64,000 bases of DNA from Azorinus chamasolen (GCA_963576725.1 OY755240.1:15120378-15184377); one strand, 5' to 3'; positions 11,147-23,067 are shown, counted from the first letter of the stretch. Notes: a model not told the origin generated them from the sequence alone. A program made the numbers and translations.

Positions 11147-11292
11147 TGCTTATAAAACTTTTAGTTGAGTCTGACAAAACAAAAGCTTGAGAACTCAATT
11201 TTGACCAATCAAAAGCTTGCGAACTCAAATCTGACCAATCAAAAGCTTGAGAACGAACTCAGACTCAACTAAAAAGCTTTATAATCATGGAA
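11147..11292. repeat. Foldback with ACCAATCAAAAGCTTG units
   Basis: The outer arms GGTCCATGCTTATAAA and TTTATAATCATGG are inverted. Inside, the motif TGACCAATCAAAAGCTTG(A/C)GAAC is repeated. It is a relative of 47405-47586. Confidence 0.7.
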
Positions 11293-11682
11293 ACAGATTA
11301 GAAATCGGATGACCCAGGCATGACATCCAGTTGAGATCCAGTTGATTATTTAATATCTAGGATCCAATAGGAGCTGTCTAATCAGGGACTGTTCTGGTTG
11401 TTTTTGCAATGATGTAGAATTGATTCTACAGTTTTTGTCAAAGTAAAAACTTTTCTTGAAAAGAGTACATTTTTAAAATGTGTTTAATAAATACTCATGT
11501 TGTTATTACTGTTTATAGGGATGTTAAGATAAAGTTAAGCTATCTACAACCAAAGCGGTGTTGTATACAGTACACCCCCTCTAAACAGAACATTCAAATC
11601 AGTATCAATATCAGTTATTAAGTAGCTTAATTCAGGGTGAAAGATATTTTGTTTTAGTTTTCTGCATGACCTTTACACTGCA

Positions 11683-11912
11683 TTAACACATTCCCTCATA
11701 TTGACGACTTTTTACGCCTCTGTAAAAGCCACCTGTTGAAACTATTGTGATAAATAGAGCATTTACTCCTATGGGAGCACATGCTCTATTAATCACAGTG
11801 GTTTTAAAACTACACACTTCTAAAAAAATAGTTTCTCTAGTAAATGCCCGTTTTCGGTAGATTTATTCAAAGGAGTTTGAGTCTAGAAATATTCTATGAG
11901 GGGATTGGTAAA
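11683..11912. mobile_element. TTAA MITE, family D
   Basis: It begins TTAACACATTCCCTCATA; the hairpin is around ACTCCTATGGGAGC; the right end is TATGAGGGGATTGGTAAA. It appears inserted in a TA-class MITE remnant that begins near 11568 (ACAGTACACCCCCTC). Confidence 0.7.
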
Positions 11913-12039
11913 GCGGATACTTGCATAAAATCACTTAATCTTCATAATCTATATGGTTTAAAGGGGCTTTACTGTTCGATATTTGTCAAGAAAGACATAT
12001 TGTACACCTTTACACGTTCATGCCATTTCAAAGGTCACC

Positions 12040-12740
12040 GTTGATGTTCCCTTGTGTAATTTCTATGCAAATGAATAATCTAATTATACCCCAAAAGCTG
12101 GTACACTGAATACGTCCCTTTAAACAATTTAGATATAAAAACAAAAGTACAAAAAATGAGTCATGCAGTAAACGTCACATACCGAACAAACAGCCACCCG
12201 AACAGCAACACAAGAAAACACAGCAAATGTACATTACTATAAAAACATAAAGAGACGCACGAAGACAAAACAAACATACAATAGGGGAAGATGGAAGTAC
12301 CGCCTTGGAACGGTCTGTGACAAAAGTCACATGGAGGGGGGATTAAACCGGTTTAAGGGCGCCCAACCTCACACTTATTCCATCCCCATTCTTAAAGACA
12401 AACAGTGTGAATAAACGTATCCCCTCTCTTACTAATCTACAGCAACCGCGATTGCAAATACAGTGGTAAAGTACATGTGAAACGAAAAAATTTAAGTGAA
12501 ACAAACTGTATCCACTTATCACTAGTGTACTCGATGACTGAGCTGCAAACAGAGTAACTGAAGAAAAGTAATAAAGGGTACAACAAAAACGAGTAAAAAT
12601 ATCCGACGCCCTCCTTCTGTTTCCGGAATCGGATGAAACCGGGTTATAAGCGCTGACCTTTTTATAACAGTATTGGCAACCTCAACAATCCGCGCATTAT
12701 ACAATGAATGTACAGCGGATCCACAGCGATCGACCAAAAT
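12040..12740 (-). repeat. Inverted third copy of channel intron 4 sequence
   Basis: Read on the - strand, this matches intron 4 of both channel genes: GTACTTCCATCTTCCCC, TTTGTTTTGTCTTCGTGCGT, TGCAGCTCAGTCAT and CTCGTTTTT(G/C)TTGTACCCTTT. The match is strongest over 12040-12620. No channel exon was recognised in it. Confidence 0.6.
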
Positions 12741-13326
12741 GAAGTCTAATGCTGGACTGTTAATCCTTTACTTGATATAAGCCCCTCTTGATGCTTTTGA
12801 AAACAGGGTAGACCTAGACCTAGTGTTCATATCTCACTATAAAACCATTATCTAATTACAACTTTTGATGATGCCTGACATCAATATTCAAAATAGTTAT
12901 ACACAACGTGATCAAATAAAACATCAAATAAATCTCAGACGTTGTGTTTAGGCCAATACTACAGCAAAACCTGTTAAACATTACTGAAACTCTATGAATA
13001 TTAAATTGAAACTTTTATTGCTGAATCATTATTCATGGGCTGATTATGGTCTGACTACACATGGGCAAAGGCATGTCTGGCTGCTACAGAAACGTCAGAT
13101 CTGATATTTACTATCCCATAAGCAAAAAGAGCAGACCGTGATCAGACAGCTCCCATAGGAGCCGTCTGATGGCGGTCTGCTCTGTTTGCAAATGCATGAA
13201 AATGCGTTTATATGAAGCAAGCAGAAATTACCCTCGTCAGATAGCTCCTACTGCAGCTGTCTGATCTTGATCTGCCATATTTGAAAATGTTCAGACGCTC
13301 ATCTTTATAAAGGATAGGATTAAACC
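12740..13326. repeat. Remnants of A/A2 TTAA elements
   Basis: The best preserved part is 13112-13220, with GACAGCTCCCATAGGAGCCGTC and GTCTGCTCTGTTTGCAAATG. A second partial hairpin lies at 13235-13290. No gene is seen. Confidence 0.5.
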
Positions 13327-13554
13327 TTAACCCATTTGCGCCCAGTGGATTCTTCCATGATGATATATTGGATTAGTCCATTTTTATCTAAGGGGTACCT
13401 GTCCTAAATATTCAATTTCGTTTTGTTTGATATTGAAATTCCTATCAGCAAACAGTGTAGACTCTGATCAGACGCCACATTATGCGTTATATGATCAGAG
13501 TCTATACTGTTTTCATATGTCCCATATATGGGATCGTGGGCGCAAATAAGTTAA
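13327..13554. mobile_element. TTAA MITE, family H
   Basis: The ends are TTAACCCATTTGCGCCCAGTGG and GTGGGCGCAAATAAGTTAA. The inner arms AGACTCTGATCA and TGATCAGAGTCT are perfectly complementary, unlike families A/B/C/E. The right arm carries CCCATATATGGG. A fragment of the same right end follows at about 13617-13652, and a left-end fragment lies at 32269. Confidence 0.75.
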
Positions 13555-13950
13555 ATATTAAAGTGATGTCCTTCATCGGAATTTTAACCGATGTAGTGAA
13601 AAGAAGAGACTTTTTTGTCCCATATATGGGATCGTAGGAACAAATTAATTAATATCAAGAGGCTGTACTATTCAGAACAAATAAATATAGCCTGATGTTT
13701 AAACTTGTTAAATTTCAGTTACAATAGCAATAATTTGAAGATCACATCGTCATAATTATGGAAATCAGTGACTTTAATTCTTTAAACCCTGAATTATGAG
13801 AGTGGAATAGCCCGTCAGTATTTAACCATCTACTCAGTTGTTAAACACTTCTGAATGACAAACATTGTAGACCCTGGCCAGATGGCTCCTCTGGGATGAT
13901 GACCTTGGGTCTACACTGTTTACAAATACCATTGAATGCGTGGCCCGGGT

Positions 13951-14206
13951 TTAACCCTTCGCTTGCCGAATTTGAAAATACACTTCTTATTCTTTACCCA
14001 TGCCCTGTTGTTTAATTACATATATCTTCACTATGTACAAGTATTTCGATGTGAAATCACTGCTGTGGAATGCACTGGTTGCACAATCAACTTGTAAATA
14101 GTGCAGACCCTGATGAGACAGCTCCTGTGGGAGCTGTCTCGTCCGGGTCTTCACTATTTACAGGTAGGTGCATGTATATTGACGTGAATAGCAAGCGAAG
14201 GGTTAA
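13951..14206. mobile_element. TTAA MITE, family B
   Basis: Complete, from TTAACCCTTCGCTTGCCG to GCAAGCGAAGGGTTAA, with the hairpin GACAGCTCCTGTGGGAGCTGTC. Confidence 0.85.
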
Positions 14207-14329
14207 AGGATTAAGGTCCTATAGCAGCGTGTTTACTACTCATATTGTTGACGTCATTGACATTTATAAGACAAAAATGCATGTGAAGTGGGATTATCGT
14301 GTTCAAGTATCTTTAATCTGATTAGGGTT

Positions 14330-14432
14330 AATCCGTATCCCATTATTCGCGACCTGGCTCGCATTTGCAAACAGCTTGGATCCAGATGTAACTCGGCATC
14401 TCATCAGGATCCAAGCTGTTTAACACTCGGTT
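14330..14432. repeat. Partial family C/I hairpin
   Basis: It contains AACAGCTTGGATCCAG and GGATCCAAGCTGTTTAACAC around a short core, with TTAA near both ends. Confidence 0.5.
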
Positions 14433-14509
14433 AATAGTTTGCCAATGGCTTGGTCGAAATGGAATCAGTCAAAAGTGCACTGGAACTAAATTTTAGAAGA
14501 CAATATGTT

Positions 14510-14738
14510 TTAACCCTTCGCTTGCTATTCACGTCAATATACCTACTTGTAAGTAGTGAAAACCCAGATGAGACAGGAACTGTCTCATCAGGGTCTGCAC
14601 TATTTACAAGTTGATTGTGCTTTCAGCAGTGATTGCAGAGCGAAATACTTGTACACAGTGAAGATATATGTAATTAAACAACAGGGCATGGGTAAAGAAG
14701 GAGAAATGTATTTTAAAATTCAGCAAGCGAAGGCTTAA
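14510..14738. mobile_element. TTAA MITE, family B, core deleted
   Basis: TTAACCCTTCGCTTGC at the left and AGCGAAGGCTTAA at the right. The GCTCC core is missing from the hairpin (GAGACAGGAACTGTCTC). Confidence 0.75.
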
Positions 14739-14957
14739 CTCTTTCGCTGCCAATGTCGTATCTATGATTACCTATGTAAAACAGTTTGGATCCTGGTGAG
14801 ACTCCGAGTAAATATTCGTCTCATCATGTTCCAAACTTTTTCTTACGACATGTGACTATTTCTTGAACCAAAAATGAAGACAAATAAAAATGGAAAATTG
14901 TAGCCGACGACAAAGTTTGCAGACGACAAAAACGAGTTCAAGCGGAGTAATGGTTAA
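14735..14957. mobile_element. TTAA MITE, family I
   Basis: It shares a TTAA with the previous element. The inner arms CAGTTTGGATCC / GTTCCAAACT and the tail GCAGACGACAAAAACGAG match the copy at 52143. Confidence 0.6.
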
Positions 14958-15236
14958 AAGTCGAGATAATCCTATGGTCATTGACAAAGTGTTATTCATT
15001 CTCTTCACAAATTAATCCGTTTAAATGTTTATCAAAATTAATTCGTCCGGAAATGAGACAGAGAATAGGGTTACGTGGAGAAATAAAGGAGCTATAATTG
15101 AAACTATTTAGACAGGCATCTTATCTGGATATCTGATCTATTGTAAGTACATAAATGATTTTAACTTCAACCCGCTGTGAAATTAGAACGTCTGCTCAAG
15201 TGCGAATCTGGTACAAAATTACTACTTACGACTCAA

Positions 15237-15483
15237 TTAACCCTTCGCTTGCCGACTTTTAAAATACATTTCTCCTTCTTTACTCATGCTCTGTTGTATA
15301 ATTACATATCTCTTCACTGTGTACAAGTATTTCGCTGTACAATCACTGCTGTGGAGTGCAGTGGTTGCACAATCAACTTGTAAATAGTGCAGACCATGAG
15401 ACAGCTCCTGTAGGAGTTGTCTCATCTGGGTCTTCACTATGTACAGGGTTTTATATTGACGTGAATAGCAAGCGAAGGGTTTA
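15237..15483. mobile_element. TTAA MITE, family B
   Basis: TTAACCCTTCGCTTGCCG at the left and AGCAAGCGAAGGGTTTAG at the right. The hairpin is GACAGCTCCTGTAGGAGTTGTC. Confidence 0.8.
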
Positions 15484-15579
15484 GCTTTTGAGAACTGATT
15501 GACTATTGTTCAGCAGCTTGTATCCTGATGAGTCGCAGAGTAAATCAGCATCTCAGCTGTATCCAAGCTATGGTACATC

Positions 15580-15761
15580 CTCTCTTAATCGGAATTCTAG
15601 AAAAGAAGAATTTATATATATACTTTAGGCAGGTGACTGCTTAATCCAGGATAAAAGTTATGCCGAAAGCTCCTCTAGGAACTTTCGGCATGACTTCAAC
15701 CCTGCATTAAGCTGTCACCTGTCTCCAAATTTAACGTCCCGTTAAGAGAAGTTTTACTGTA
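15580..15761. mobile_element. TA-class MITE, family L-like
   Basis: The right end GTTAAGAGAAGTTTTACTG is followed by TA. The inner palindrome is around CGAAAGCTCCTCTAGGAACTTTCGG, inside GGCAGGTGACTGCTTAA arms. Confidence 0.6.
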
Positions 15762-15814
15762 TTTGCAAATGCGAGTCTAGTTGTGGGTAGTGTTAGAAGT
15801 GATAATTACGAGTA

Positions 15815-16018
15815 CTGTAGAAACCCTTTAATGCGACCACTTAATGGATAAACATGGGTGTCTTTAAAAGCAGGTGGTTGCTTAATGCAGGACAAAAGTA
15901 ATGCAGAAAACTCCTCTAGGAGCTTTCTGCATTACTTTTGTCCTACATTAAGCTACCACCTGCATCTAGCACCAATACCTCGTTTAGGTGGTCGTATTTG
16001 CGGGGTTTTTTTTTTACT
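15815..16018. mobile_element. TA-class MITE, family K
   Basis: The ends are CTGTAGAAACCCTTTAATGC and CGTATTTGCGGGGTTTTTTTTTTAC. The inner palindrome is AGAAAACTCCTCTAGGAGCTTTCT. It matches 43196-43383. Confidence 0.65.
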
Positions 16019-16119
16019 ATAATCTATGTGTGCATAGTCTCTGATAACACTTTATATGGGAAATATTCATTTAAGAAATACTTACTTCATGGATATGAAT
16101 AGTATTACATTAGATAAAT

Positions 16120-16500
16120 ATTATAATGACATGAAGAATAGGGAATAAAATAGATCGTAGACGTGTACATAATTTTGATCCGGGTCTGTTCTGTGTGCAA
16201 GTGCGTGAACAGGCGTCTCTGTCAAGAATAGGATTAACAGGAACAGAGGAAAACAAAGTAGACCAAGAGCAGACTGAAGGAGTTACCTGGTCACGGATTT
16301 TGCTTCACGAAAGTTATATCATCAAAAGAGTTCTAAAATTCATTCAAATACAGGTTTGAGTTAATGCACCATAAGAAAAATAGACTGAAATACAGGAAAA
16401 CTTCGCAAATCCGAATTTTTAGTAAAGGAGAAGGGATAAAGTTCAATGCAGATAACTCGTCCTCGTATACATTAGATTTTTTTCCGGTGTAACGAAGTAA
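16120..16500. other. No gene seen; family A fragment
   Basis: GATCCGGGTCTGTTCTGTG at 16174 is a one-armed scrap of a family A element. The rest shows no structure I can name. Confidence 0.4.
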
Positions 16501-16662
16501 AGTGACCCCCATAGAATACTGACCCCGGTCAGTATTTTTTAAAAAATAGTGACACCCCGGTCATAGTATTTTGACCCTCCGGTCATAATATTACGACCCC
16601 TGCACATGAAGAAAACTGACCACTTACGAAGATTTGTGACCCCCATAGAATAGTGACTCCCT
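16501..16662. repeat. Left outlier of the GACCCCCGGTCA satellite
   Basis: It repeats short phrases of the satellite at 17766-20430: ACCCCGGTCAGTATTTTTTA, CCCCGGTCATAGT and TGACCCCCATAGAAT. Confidence 0.7.
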
Positions 16663-16679
16663 GTCTTTGTTTCAACAAA

Positions 16680-16918
16680 ACATACACATGCACGCCTGCG
16701 CACGCACGCACACACACACGCACACACACAACACGCATGTACATACACAATTACACACACGCACGCATGCACGCACACATACCGGTACACATATGCACGC
16801 ACGCACGCACGCACATATACCGATACTTACATATACACTTAGAAACACTCGCATACATGCACGCACACCAACACTCACGCACACACTCACACGCACGCAG
16901 GAGCACATGTACCAGCAT
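16680..16918. repeat. CA/CACG-rich microsatellite
   Basis: Irregular CACACG, GCACGCAC and ATACAC units. The open readings on both strands are repeats of Thr/His or Cys/Val codons and not genes. Confidence 0.9.
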
Positions 16919-17287
16919 GCATATATAAAGAGATCACTTAATAAATTGTAAAATGTTGTACTGACTTCTATCTGACGTAAATACATGTAGCTGTTAAAAT
17001 TTCAATAATCTAAGTTCTAACTTAAAATTTCGTGGACGGAAAACTGTGTCACTGTAAAACTAAAAAAAACTTCATTTGGCAGTGGATTTTCGTATGGTCA
17101 ATGCTGTGTGCAATGCCATATATCATATCCATATTTTGAAAACATGTGTAATTTATCACCTATTGAAATTAATTAAAATGAATCTCATCTAAGTGAGGCA
17201 ACATAGGGGTTCGACACCATGCCTTTTGAATTATTTTAGCTAAGTGGGAAATAATATTTGTTGTTGCCGTTGTGTTTGCTTCGTCTA

Positions 17288-17342
17288 TCACCACCATCAC
17301 CGTCACTAGTACTACTACTACTACTACAACCACTACTACTAT

Positions 17343-17374
<32 letters not shown>

Positions 17375-17755
17375 TAATTACTGTCACTACTACTACTACT
17401 ACTACTACTGCTGCTGCTATTAATCCCACTACTACACATACTACTCCTCCTACTCCAATTCCTACTCCTCCTCCTCCTCCTACTACTACTATTACCTACC
17501 TACCTACCTATCTACCCAATAACCCACCCACCCACCCAAAACCCAGTCATCCACTAAAGCACAAACCCAACCACCCACAAACCCACCCACGTACTACTGC
17601 CGCTGCAGCTGCTGCTACAACTGCTACTACTACTATTCCTACTTCTTACTACCTACTACTACCTACATGTATACTACTACTACTACCTATACTACTACCT
17701 ATACTACTACTACTACTACTTATACTACTACTATCTAACTATCTACCTATCTACC
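17288..17755. repeat. TAC trinucleotide microsatellite with ACC/CCA interruptions
   Basis: Long runs of ACTACT, CTCCTC, ACCTACCT, CACCCACC and GCTGCT. Long readings through it on both strands are low-complexity artefacts. Confidence 0.9.
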
Positions 17756-17765
17756 TGTCAAGACT

Positions 17766-20430
17766 AAAGCGCGCAATACTAATTGAACCCAAGTATTTTG
17801 TACATAGGGGGTCACATTTTCTGAAGAATATCGACCCCGGTCAGTATTTTTTAAAAAATAGCGATCTCCGGTCATAGTGCTTTGACAGACACACGTTCAT
17901 TATATGTTGAACAGTTCCCGCGACTTTAATCTACCCCCTGTATAATTTAAAGAAAGGGTTTAACTTTACTCGTAAACTATTTAACCTTGGTCATAATTGT
18001 TACAGATGTAGTGACCCCCGGTCATAGCAAAATTTCAGCCCTGTTTATCATATCATGGCTAATGCGCGCCTTGCTAATTGAACCCAAGCATTTTGTACAT
18101 AGGGGGTCACATTTCTGAAGAATATCGACCCCCAGTCAGTATTTTTTAAACATAGCGACCCCCGGTCATAGTGCCTTGATACACGTTCATGATATGTTGA
18201 ACAACTCCCTGCGAACTTAATCTACCGCCAGTATAATTTAAGAAAGAGTTTAACTTTACTCGATTTTATTTAACCTTAGTCATAAATATTACAGATGTAG
18301 TTTCAGTCGTGTTTATCATATCATGACTAAAGCGCGCAATACTAATTGAACCCAAGTATTTTGTACATAGGGGGTCACATTTTCAGAAGAATATCGACCC
18401 CCGGTCAGTATTTTTTAAAAATGATATGTTGAACAGTTCCCGCGAACTTAGCAGTGTTGCACTTTCAATTACTGCTCATGAACAGACCCAATAAAACCGA
18501 GTCTGCAATTTTCACTTTTTGTGTTGCAATTTTTTTCTGTCGGGGGATCACCACCCTTCAGAATTTGTAATCTTCACAACAGCAGGTGTTAAGTGCTTGT
18601 GTGGCGGCCGTAAAACGTTGCCCCGTATTTCATTCTCAGTTTTGTTATACCTTCTGATCCTTCGAGATCATAAATTTCAGTACTTCTTGTTCTGGAAATG
18701 GAATACCGCTTAAGCCGGTGCTAGGGGGCGTGAGCAGTGTTGAACTTTCAATTACTGCTCATGAACAGACTCAATAAAATCGAGTCTGCAATTTTCTCTT
18801 TTTGTTTTGCAAATTTTGCTTTCGGGGGATCACCACCCTTCAGAATTTTTAATCTACTGCTAGTATAATTTAAGAAAGAGTTTAACTTTACTCGATTTTA
18901 TTTAACCTTTGTCATAATTCTTACAGATGTAGTGACACCCGGTCATAGCAATTTCAGTCGTGTTTATCCTATCTTGACTAAATCGCGCAATACTAATTGA
19001 ACCCAAGTATGTTGTACATAGGGGGTCACATTTTCTGAAGAATATCGACCCCCGTCAGTATTTTTAAAAAAAAATAGCGACCCCCGGTCATAGTGCTTTG
19101 ACATACGATCATGATATGTTAAACAGTTCCCGCGAACTTAATCTACCTCCAGTTTAATTTAAAGAAAGGGTTTAACTTTGCTCGTAAACTATTTAACCTT
19201 AGTCACAATTCTTACAGATGTAGTGACCCCCGGTCATAGCAAGTTCAGCCGTGTTTATCATACCGTGGCTAATGCGTACCATGCTAATTGAACCAAAGTA
19301 TTTTGTACATAGGGGGGTCACATTTTCTGAAGAATATCGACCCCCCGGTCAGTATTTTTTTTTAAAAATAGTGACCCCCGGTCACTGTGCTTTGACACAC
19401 GTTCCTGATATGTTGAACAGCTCCCGCGAACTTATGTGTGTGTCTTTTCCTGCTTGACTTTACTACTTTTTCATTTAATCTACCTCCAGTATAATTTAAG
19501 AAAGGGTTCAACTTTACTCGATTTTCATTTAACCTTGGTCATAATTCTTACAGATGTAGTGACCCATAAGTATTTTGTACATAGTGGGTCATATTTTCTG
19601 AAGAATATCGACCCCGGTCAGTATATTGTCAAAAATAGCGAACCCGATATTAACTCTATGATTCACGTTCATGATATGTTAAACAACTCTAGTATTTATT
19701 TATTTTTTAAAATGGGGGTTCACGTTAATCGAAAAATACCGTTTCCTTTGTCATAATTCTTGTAGATGTAGTGACCCCAGTCATTGCATTTTGACCGTGT
19801 TGTTTATACTAGACTAATACGCACAATGTTAATTGAACCCAATCATTTGTACATAGGAGGTCACATTTTCTGAAGAATACTGACTCTCGGTCAGTATTTT
19901 TTTTTAAAAATAGCGACCCCGGTCATAGTGCTTTGACACACATTCATGATATGTTGAAAAACTCCCTGAAACTCAAATCTATCTCCAGTATAATTTAAGG
20001 AAAGGGTTTAACTTTACTCGAAAAATATTTAACCTTGGTTATAATTCTTACAGATGTAGTGACCCCCTTTCATAGATTATTTTTAGCCCCGTTTATTATA
20101 TAATGACCAATGCGCCCAATGCTAATTGAACTGAAGTACGTTGTAGAAAGGATGGGTGTCAGTTTTTTCTGAAGAATATCGAACCCCGGTCAGTATTTTT
20201 TAAACAATAGTGATCCCCGGTAATAATGCTTTGGCTCACCTTCGTGATATTTTGAACAACACCAGCAATTTAATTTGCCTCGTGTATACTTTAAAGAAAG
20301 GGTTTCACGTATTTCGAAAAAAATGTTTAACCTTGGTCATAATTTGTTACAGATGTGTGGCCCCTAGTAATATCATTTTGAGCCCCGTTTAATATATCAT
20401 GACCAATGCGCGCAATGGACGCCAAGTAAT
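17766..20430. repeat. Tandem satellite, about 295 bp unit, about 9 units
   Basis: The phrase CTAATTGAACCCAAGTATTT recurs near 17780, 18075, 18342, 18985, 19285, 19830 and 20122, with weaker units near 19566 and 20407. Each unit contains GGGGGTCACATTTTCTGAAG, a CCCCGGTCAGTATTTTTT block, GACCCCCGGTCATAGT, a GATATGTTGAACA block and CTTACAGATGTAGTGACC. Units differ by substitutions and small indels. It is interrupted at 18451-18849. Confidence 0.85.
18451..18849 (-). repeat. 282 bp-period repeat inserted in the satellite
   Basis: About 1.4 units of the repeat also found at 27634-28216 and 38906-39093. Satellite sequence stops at CGCGAACTTA and resumes with AATCTACTGC, which are adjacent in intact satellite units. 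This marks a clean insertion. Confidence 0.8.
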
Positions 20431-20460
20431 ACGACCTGTAATCATTGTTCGTACAGAATA

Positions 20461-20530
20461 TCACACACACGCACACCAGCAGGCACGCACACGCGCGCGC
20501 ATGCACACACACGCACATGCACGTACACAA
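20461..20530. repeat. CACACG/GCACAC microsatellite
   Basis: Irregular CA- and CG-containing dinucleotide repeat at the right edge of the satellite. Confidence 0.85.
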
Positions 20531-20534
20531 TCAC

Positions 20535-21590
20535 TTATAAATAAACACCCTTCCTCCCGCGCTCACTAATTCACACACCCCTACACAACATCGGAATACA
20601 ATTCCATTTATAGAGAATTTTGTCAATTATTGTCGAAGAGATGCTGTTGATTTTCTTATATAAAAGGTCAAGCACGTGTGACATATACCATAGCAATATA
20701 GTGTGTACATTTGCAACAGGCCATTTTCCTCTGCAGATAATAAACATTAGATTAGTTGTTCATAATGTTTTTACTTTTATTTTAAACGAGCTTTGTAGAA
20801 AACCACACATCAAGGATTTGTTGTGTGTTTATTTGTGTCTAAAAGGACGAGTTTAATAGATCCAATAAATCACGAACACGAGTCTTATATTCTATTCATA
20901 ACATAACCTAGAGAAGATAGTTTTCCTTGTGTGTTCGTCACCTATTTGTGGCTGCCTAGTAAGTCAAATGTATGACATCGAAAATATCAGCACCTGTTGA
21001 GTTTCAAAACAGTTTGCCAATCAGACTGAGATTAATCGTCAACTTTTATCCTTTTATATTCAATTGAACTTAATTTGCGTTTGTGTTCGTTTATATTGTG
21101 AATTATTACTAAAGGGTACAAAATAAAATACACAAGTAGTAGTATTTGCTTACTTACTGTAAAGATTTAAAAACATGATTTGACAAGTAAGTTCGGTCGC
21201 TGTTAGAAGTATAGAACCATTTATTAGATCGCACAGAAAAGGTTGTTATACTCAAAATGTATTGTAAATGTCCCCTTAAAATAAGTTATATTACCACTAC
21301 TTCTACTAATACAACTACTACTTTCACACCCTCTATCACTCTTCTGCTAGTGTCAACATTTTTCAAAATATTGACAGTTTCTAAATAATAAAGTTTTTCC
21401 GTTAAATTACCCCCCCCCCCCCCCACGCTACCACACACCACACACACACATACCCACCCACCCGATGCTGCAGCAACAACAACAAAAACAAAACTGCAGC
21501 CGCAACAATATTAGGTATTCAACTATTTGCAATGGTTACTAATTTGTTAGTAATAGTTGGGGCGGGGGTCAATATTTTATAGATATCGCG
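20535..21590. other. No gene seen; short simple repeats
   Basis: AT-rich sequence without a convincing reading. A C-run followed by CACACA and CAACAA repeats lies at 21409-21495. Confidence 0.5.
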
Positions 21591-21594
21591 GAGA

Positions 21595-22170
21595 AGGTAA
21601 AGTGCTCTAGAGCAGCAGATCCTTTCTAGCAAATTATCTTTTTAACATAATCATTTCAAAAAGAATTTTACTATTCAAACAAATAAAACTGCATTTAATA
21701 ATTCATTTAGAAAGGTGCTACTGCATTTGTACTGTTTTCATAGTCCCCCCTTTCTTCTTTTCGTTTTCTTTTTTCACCGATACATTGACAGTTGTCATTC
21801 ATAGCTGTCATTTATCGATGAAATAGACAGAAATTTACCCAATATAGTATTGAAGCCAACGCCCTGAAATCTCACAACCTTATTGGTTAAAAACACAGCG
21901 ACGATTTAGCACAGTCATGCTCTACATCGTCGCTGTGCTATTAACCAATAAGGTTGCGAGATTTCAGGGCGTTGGCTTCGATACTATATTGCATACAATT
22001 CTATCTATTTCATCGATTAATGACAGCTGTGAAAACAGTGCAAATACAATAGCAACTTTCTTAACGAATTACTAAATACAATGTTATTTGTTTGAATAGT
22101 AAAACTCTTTTTAAACGATTATGTTAAACTATAATTTGCTCGAAAGGATCTAGAAAGGATTTAGAGCAAT
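21595..22170. repeat. Large foldback element, about 575 bp
   Basis: Outer arms pair (GATCCTTTCTAGCAAATTA with TAATTTGCTCGAAAGGATC, and ATTTATCGATGAAATAGACAG with its inverse). The inner arms of about 70 bases (21840-21912 and 21922-21993) are near perfect, including CCAACGCCCTGAAATCTC. A partial extra copy of one outer arm follows to about 22290. Confidence 0.75.
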
Positions 22171-22507
22171 TCATCCTTAAGAACATTCATTTTTAAGAGT
22201 ATACAATGCAAAGCTTTTAATACGAAATGTACTATGAAAACAGTGCAGAAACAGTAGCACCATTCTAAAAAAAATTAAAGAAAACAAATACAATTTACAC
22301 ATATTTCCAGATAAAATTGTCTGCAATATACGCCGAAATGCACTGTTTCGTCTGTCATGTTTCAGCGAAAAATGAGGCTTGCGACAAACCTTGTTTATTT
22401 CCATTTACCTGATCGAACCGCTTCAACCAATCAGTATGGTTTGCTTTGCAATATTTTGGCGGGACAATTGACGGCGACGGTAGAACATTGTACTAAATAG
22501 CTCAGAG

Positions 22508-22600
22508 CATGTTTATTTCATACTACAGAATATAGTCCTATCGGCGCGTCCCGAGCCTTGAGAACTATATTCCGTAGTATGAAATAAAAATACTCTAACC
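22508..22600. repeat. Palindrome, unclassified
   Basis: The arms TTATTTCATACTACAGAATA and TATTCCGTAGTATGAAATAA flank a GC-rich centre (CGGCGCGTCCCGAGCC). Confidence 0.65.
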
Positions 22601-22859
22601 TATACGTAGTGCTAACTCGGTTTAGTCTCTTTTCAAAGTCATAAAAAGGAGTACATGAGTCACAATCAAAAACACGTAAACATTTTCCCCACTGTCTCGA
22701 TCATTCAGTCATTGGAGCTTTCGATTAGAAAACAGACGTTCGTTGATTTGAAAACAGGTCAATGACAGTTCCCAGCCAAATTTGAAAATAGAGTAACAAG
22801 TTTAAATTTGCTGACAAGTCTTACAGTTCCTATACAGAGGGGTTAAGATAACCCGTTTG

Positions 22860-22979
22860 TACCCAGTGTCCCTTAGAAGGGACACGGACACACAGTGTAG
22901 ATACAGATCAGAATGCTCCCGAAATAACTCTCTGATCAGGATCTGCACTGTTTGCTGAAACCATCGATGTTAATGGTTA
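22860..22979. repeat. TTAA-class hairpin remnant
   Basis: It contains CCCAGTGTCCCTTAGAAGGG, then CAGATCAGAATGCTCCC and CTCTGATCAGGATCTGCAC, ending ATGGTTAA. A related remnant lies in intron 2 of gene 2 at about 28640-28790. Confidence 0.5.
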
Positions 22980-23067
22980 AAATAAGGAGTTTTCTTGAAT
23001 AATGTGGCAATAAATGGTTTTAAAATGAAGTGATTTACACAATGCAGGAATAAGGTTTTATTGCCGC

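Noticed and set aside
12522..12737. 71-codon - strand reading as a possible receptor exon
   Set aside because: It overlaps sequence matching intron 4 of the receptors, not an exon; no receptor motif.
14105..14160. Hammerhead-like CTGATGA with perfect stem in family B hairpins
   Set aside because: The stem is followed by TCATC or TCGTC rather than GAAA; CTGATGA is simply part of the palindrome.
16653..16986. Cys/Val-rich and Thr/His-rich readings on both strands
   Set aside because: Produced by the CACACG microsatellite.
17272..17877. 201-codon open reading through the TAC repeat
   Set aside because: Thr/Pro low-complexity translation of a microsatellite, open on both strands; no domain.
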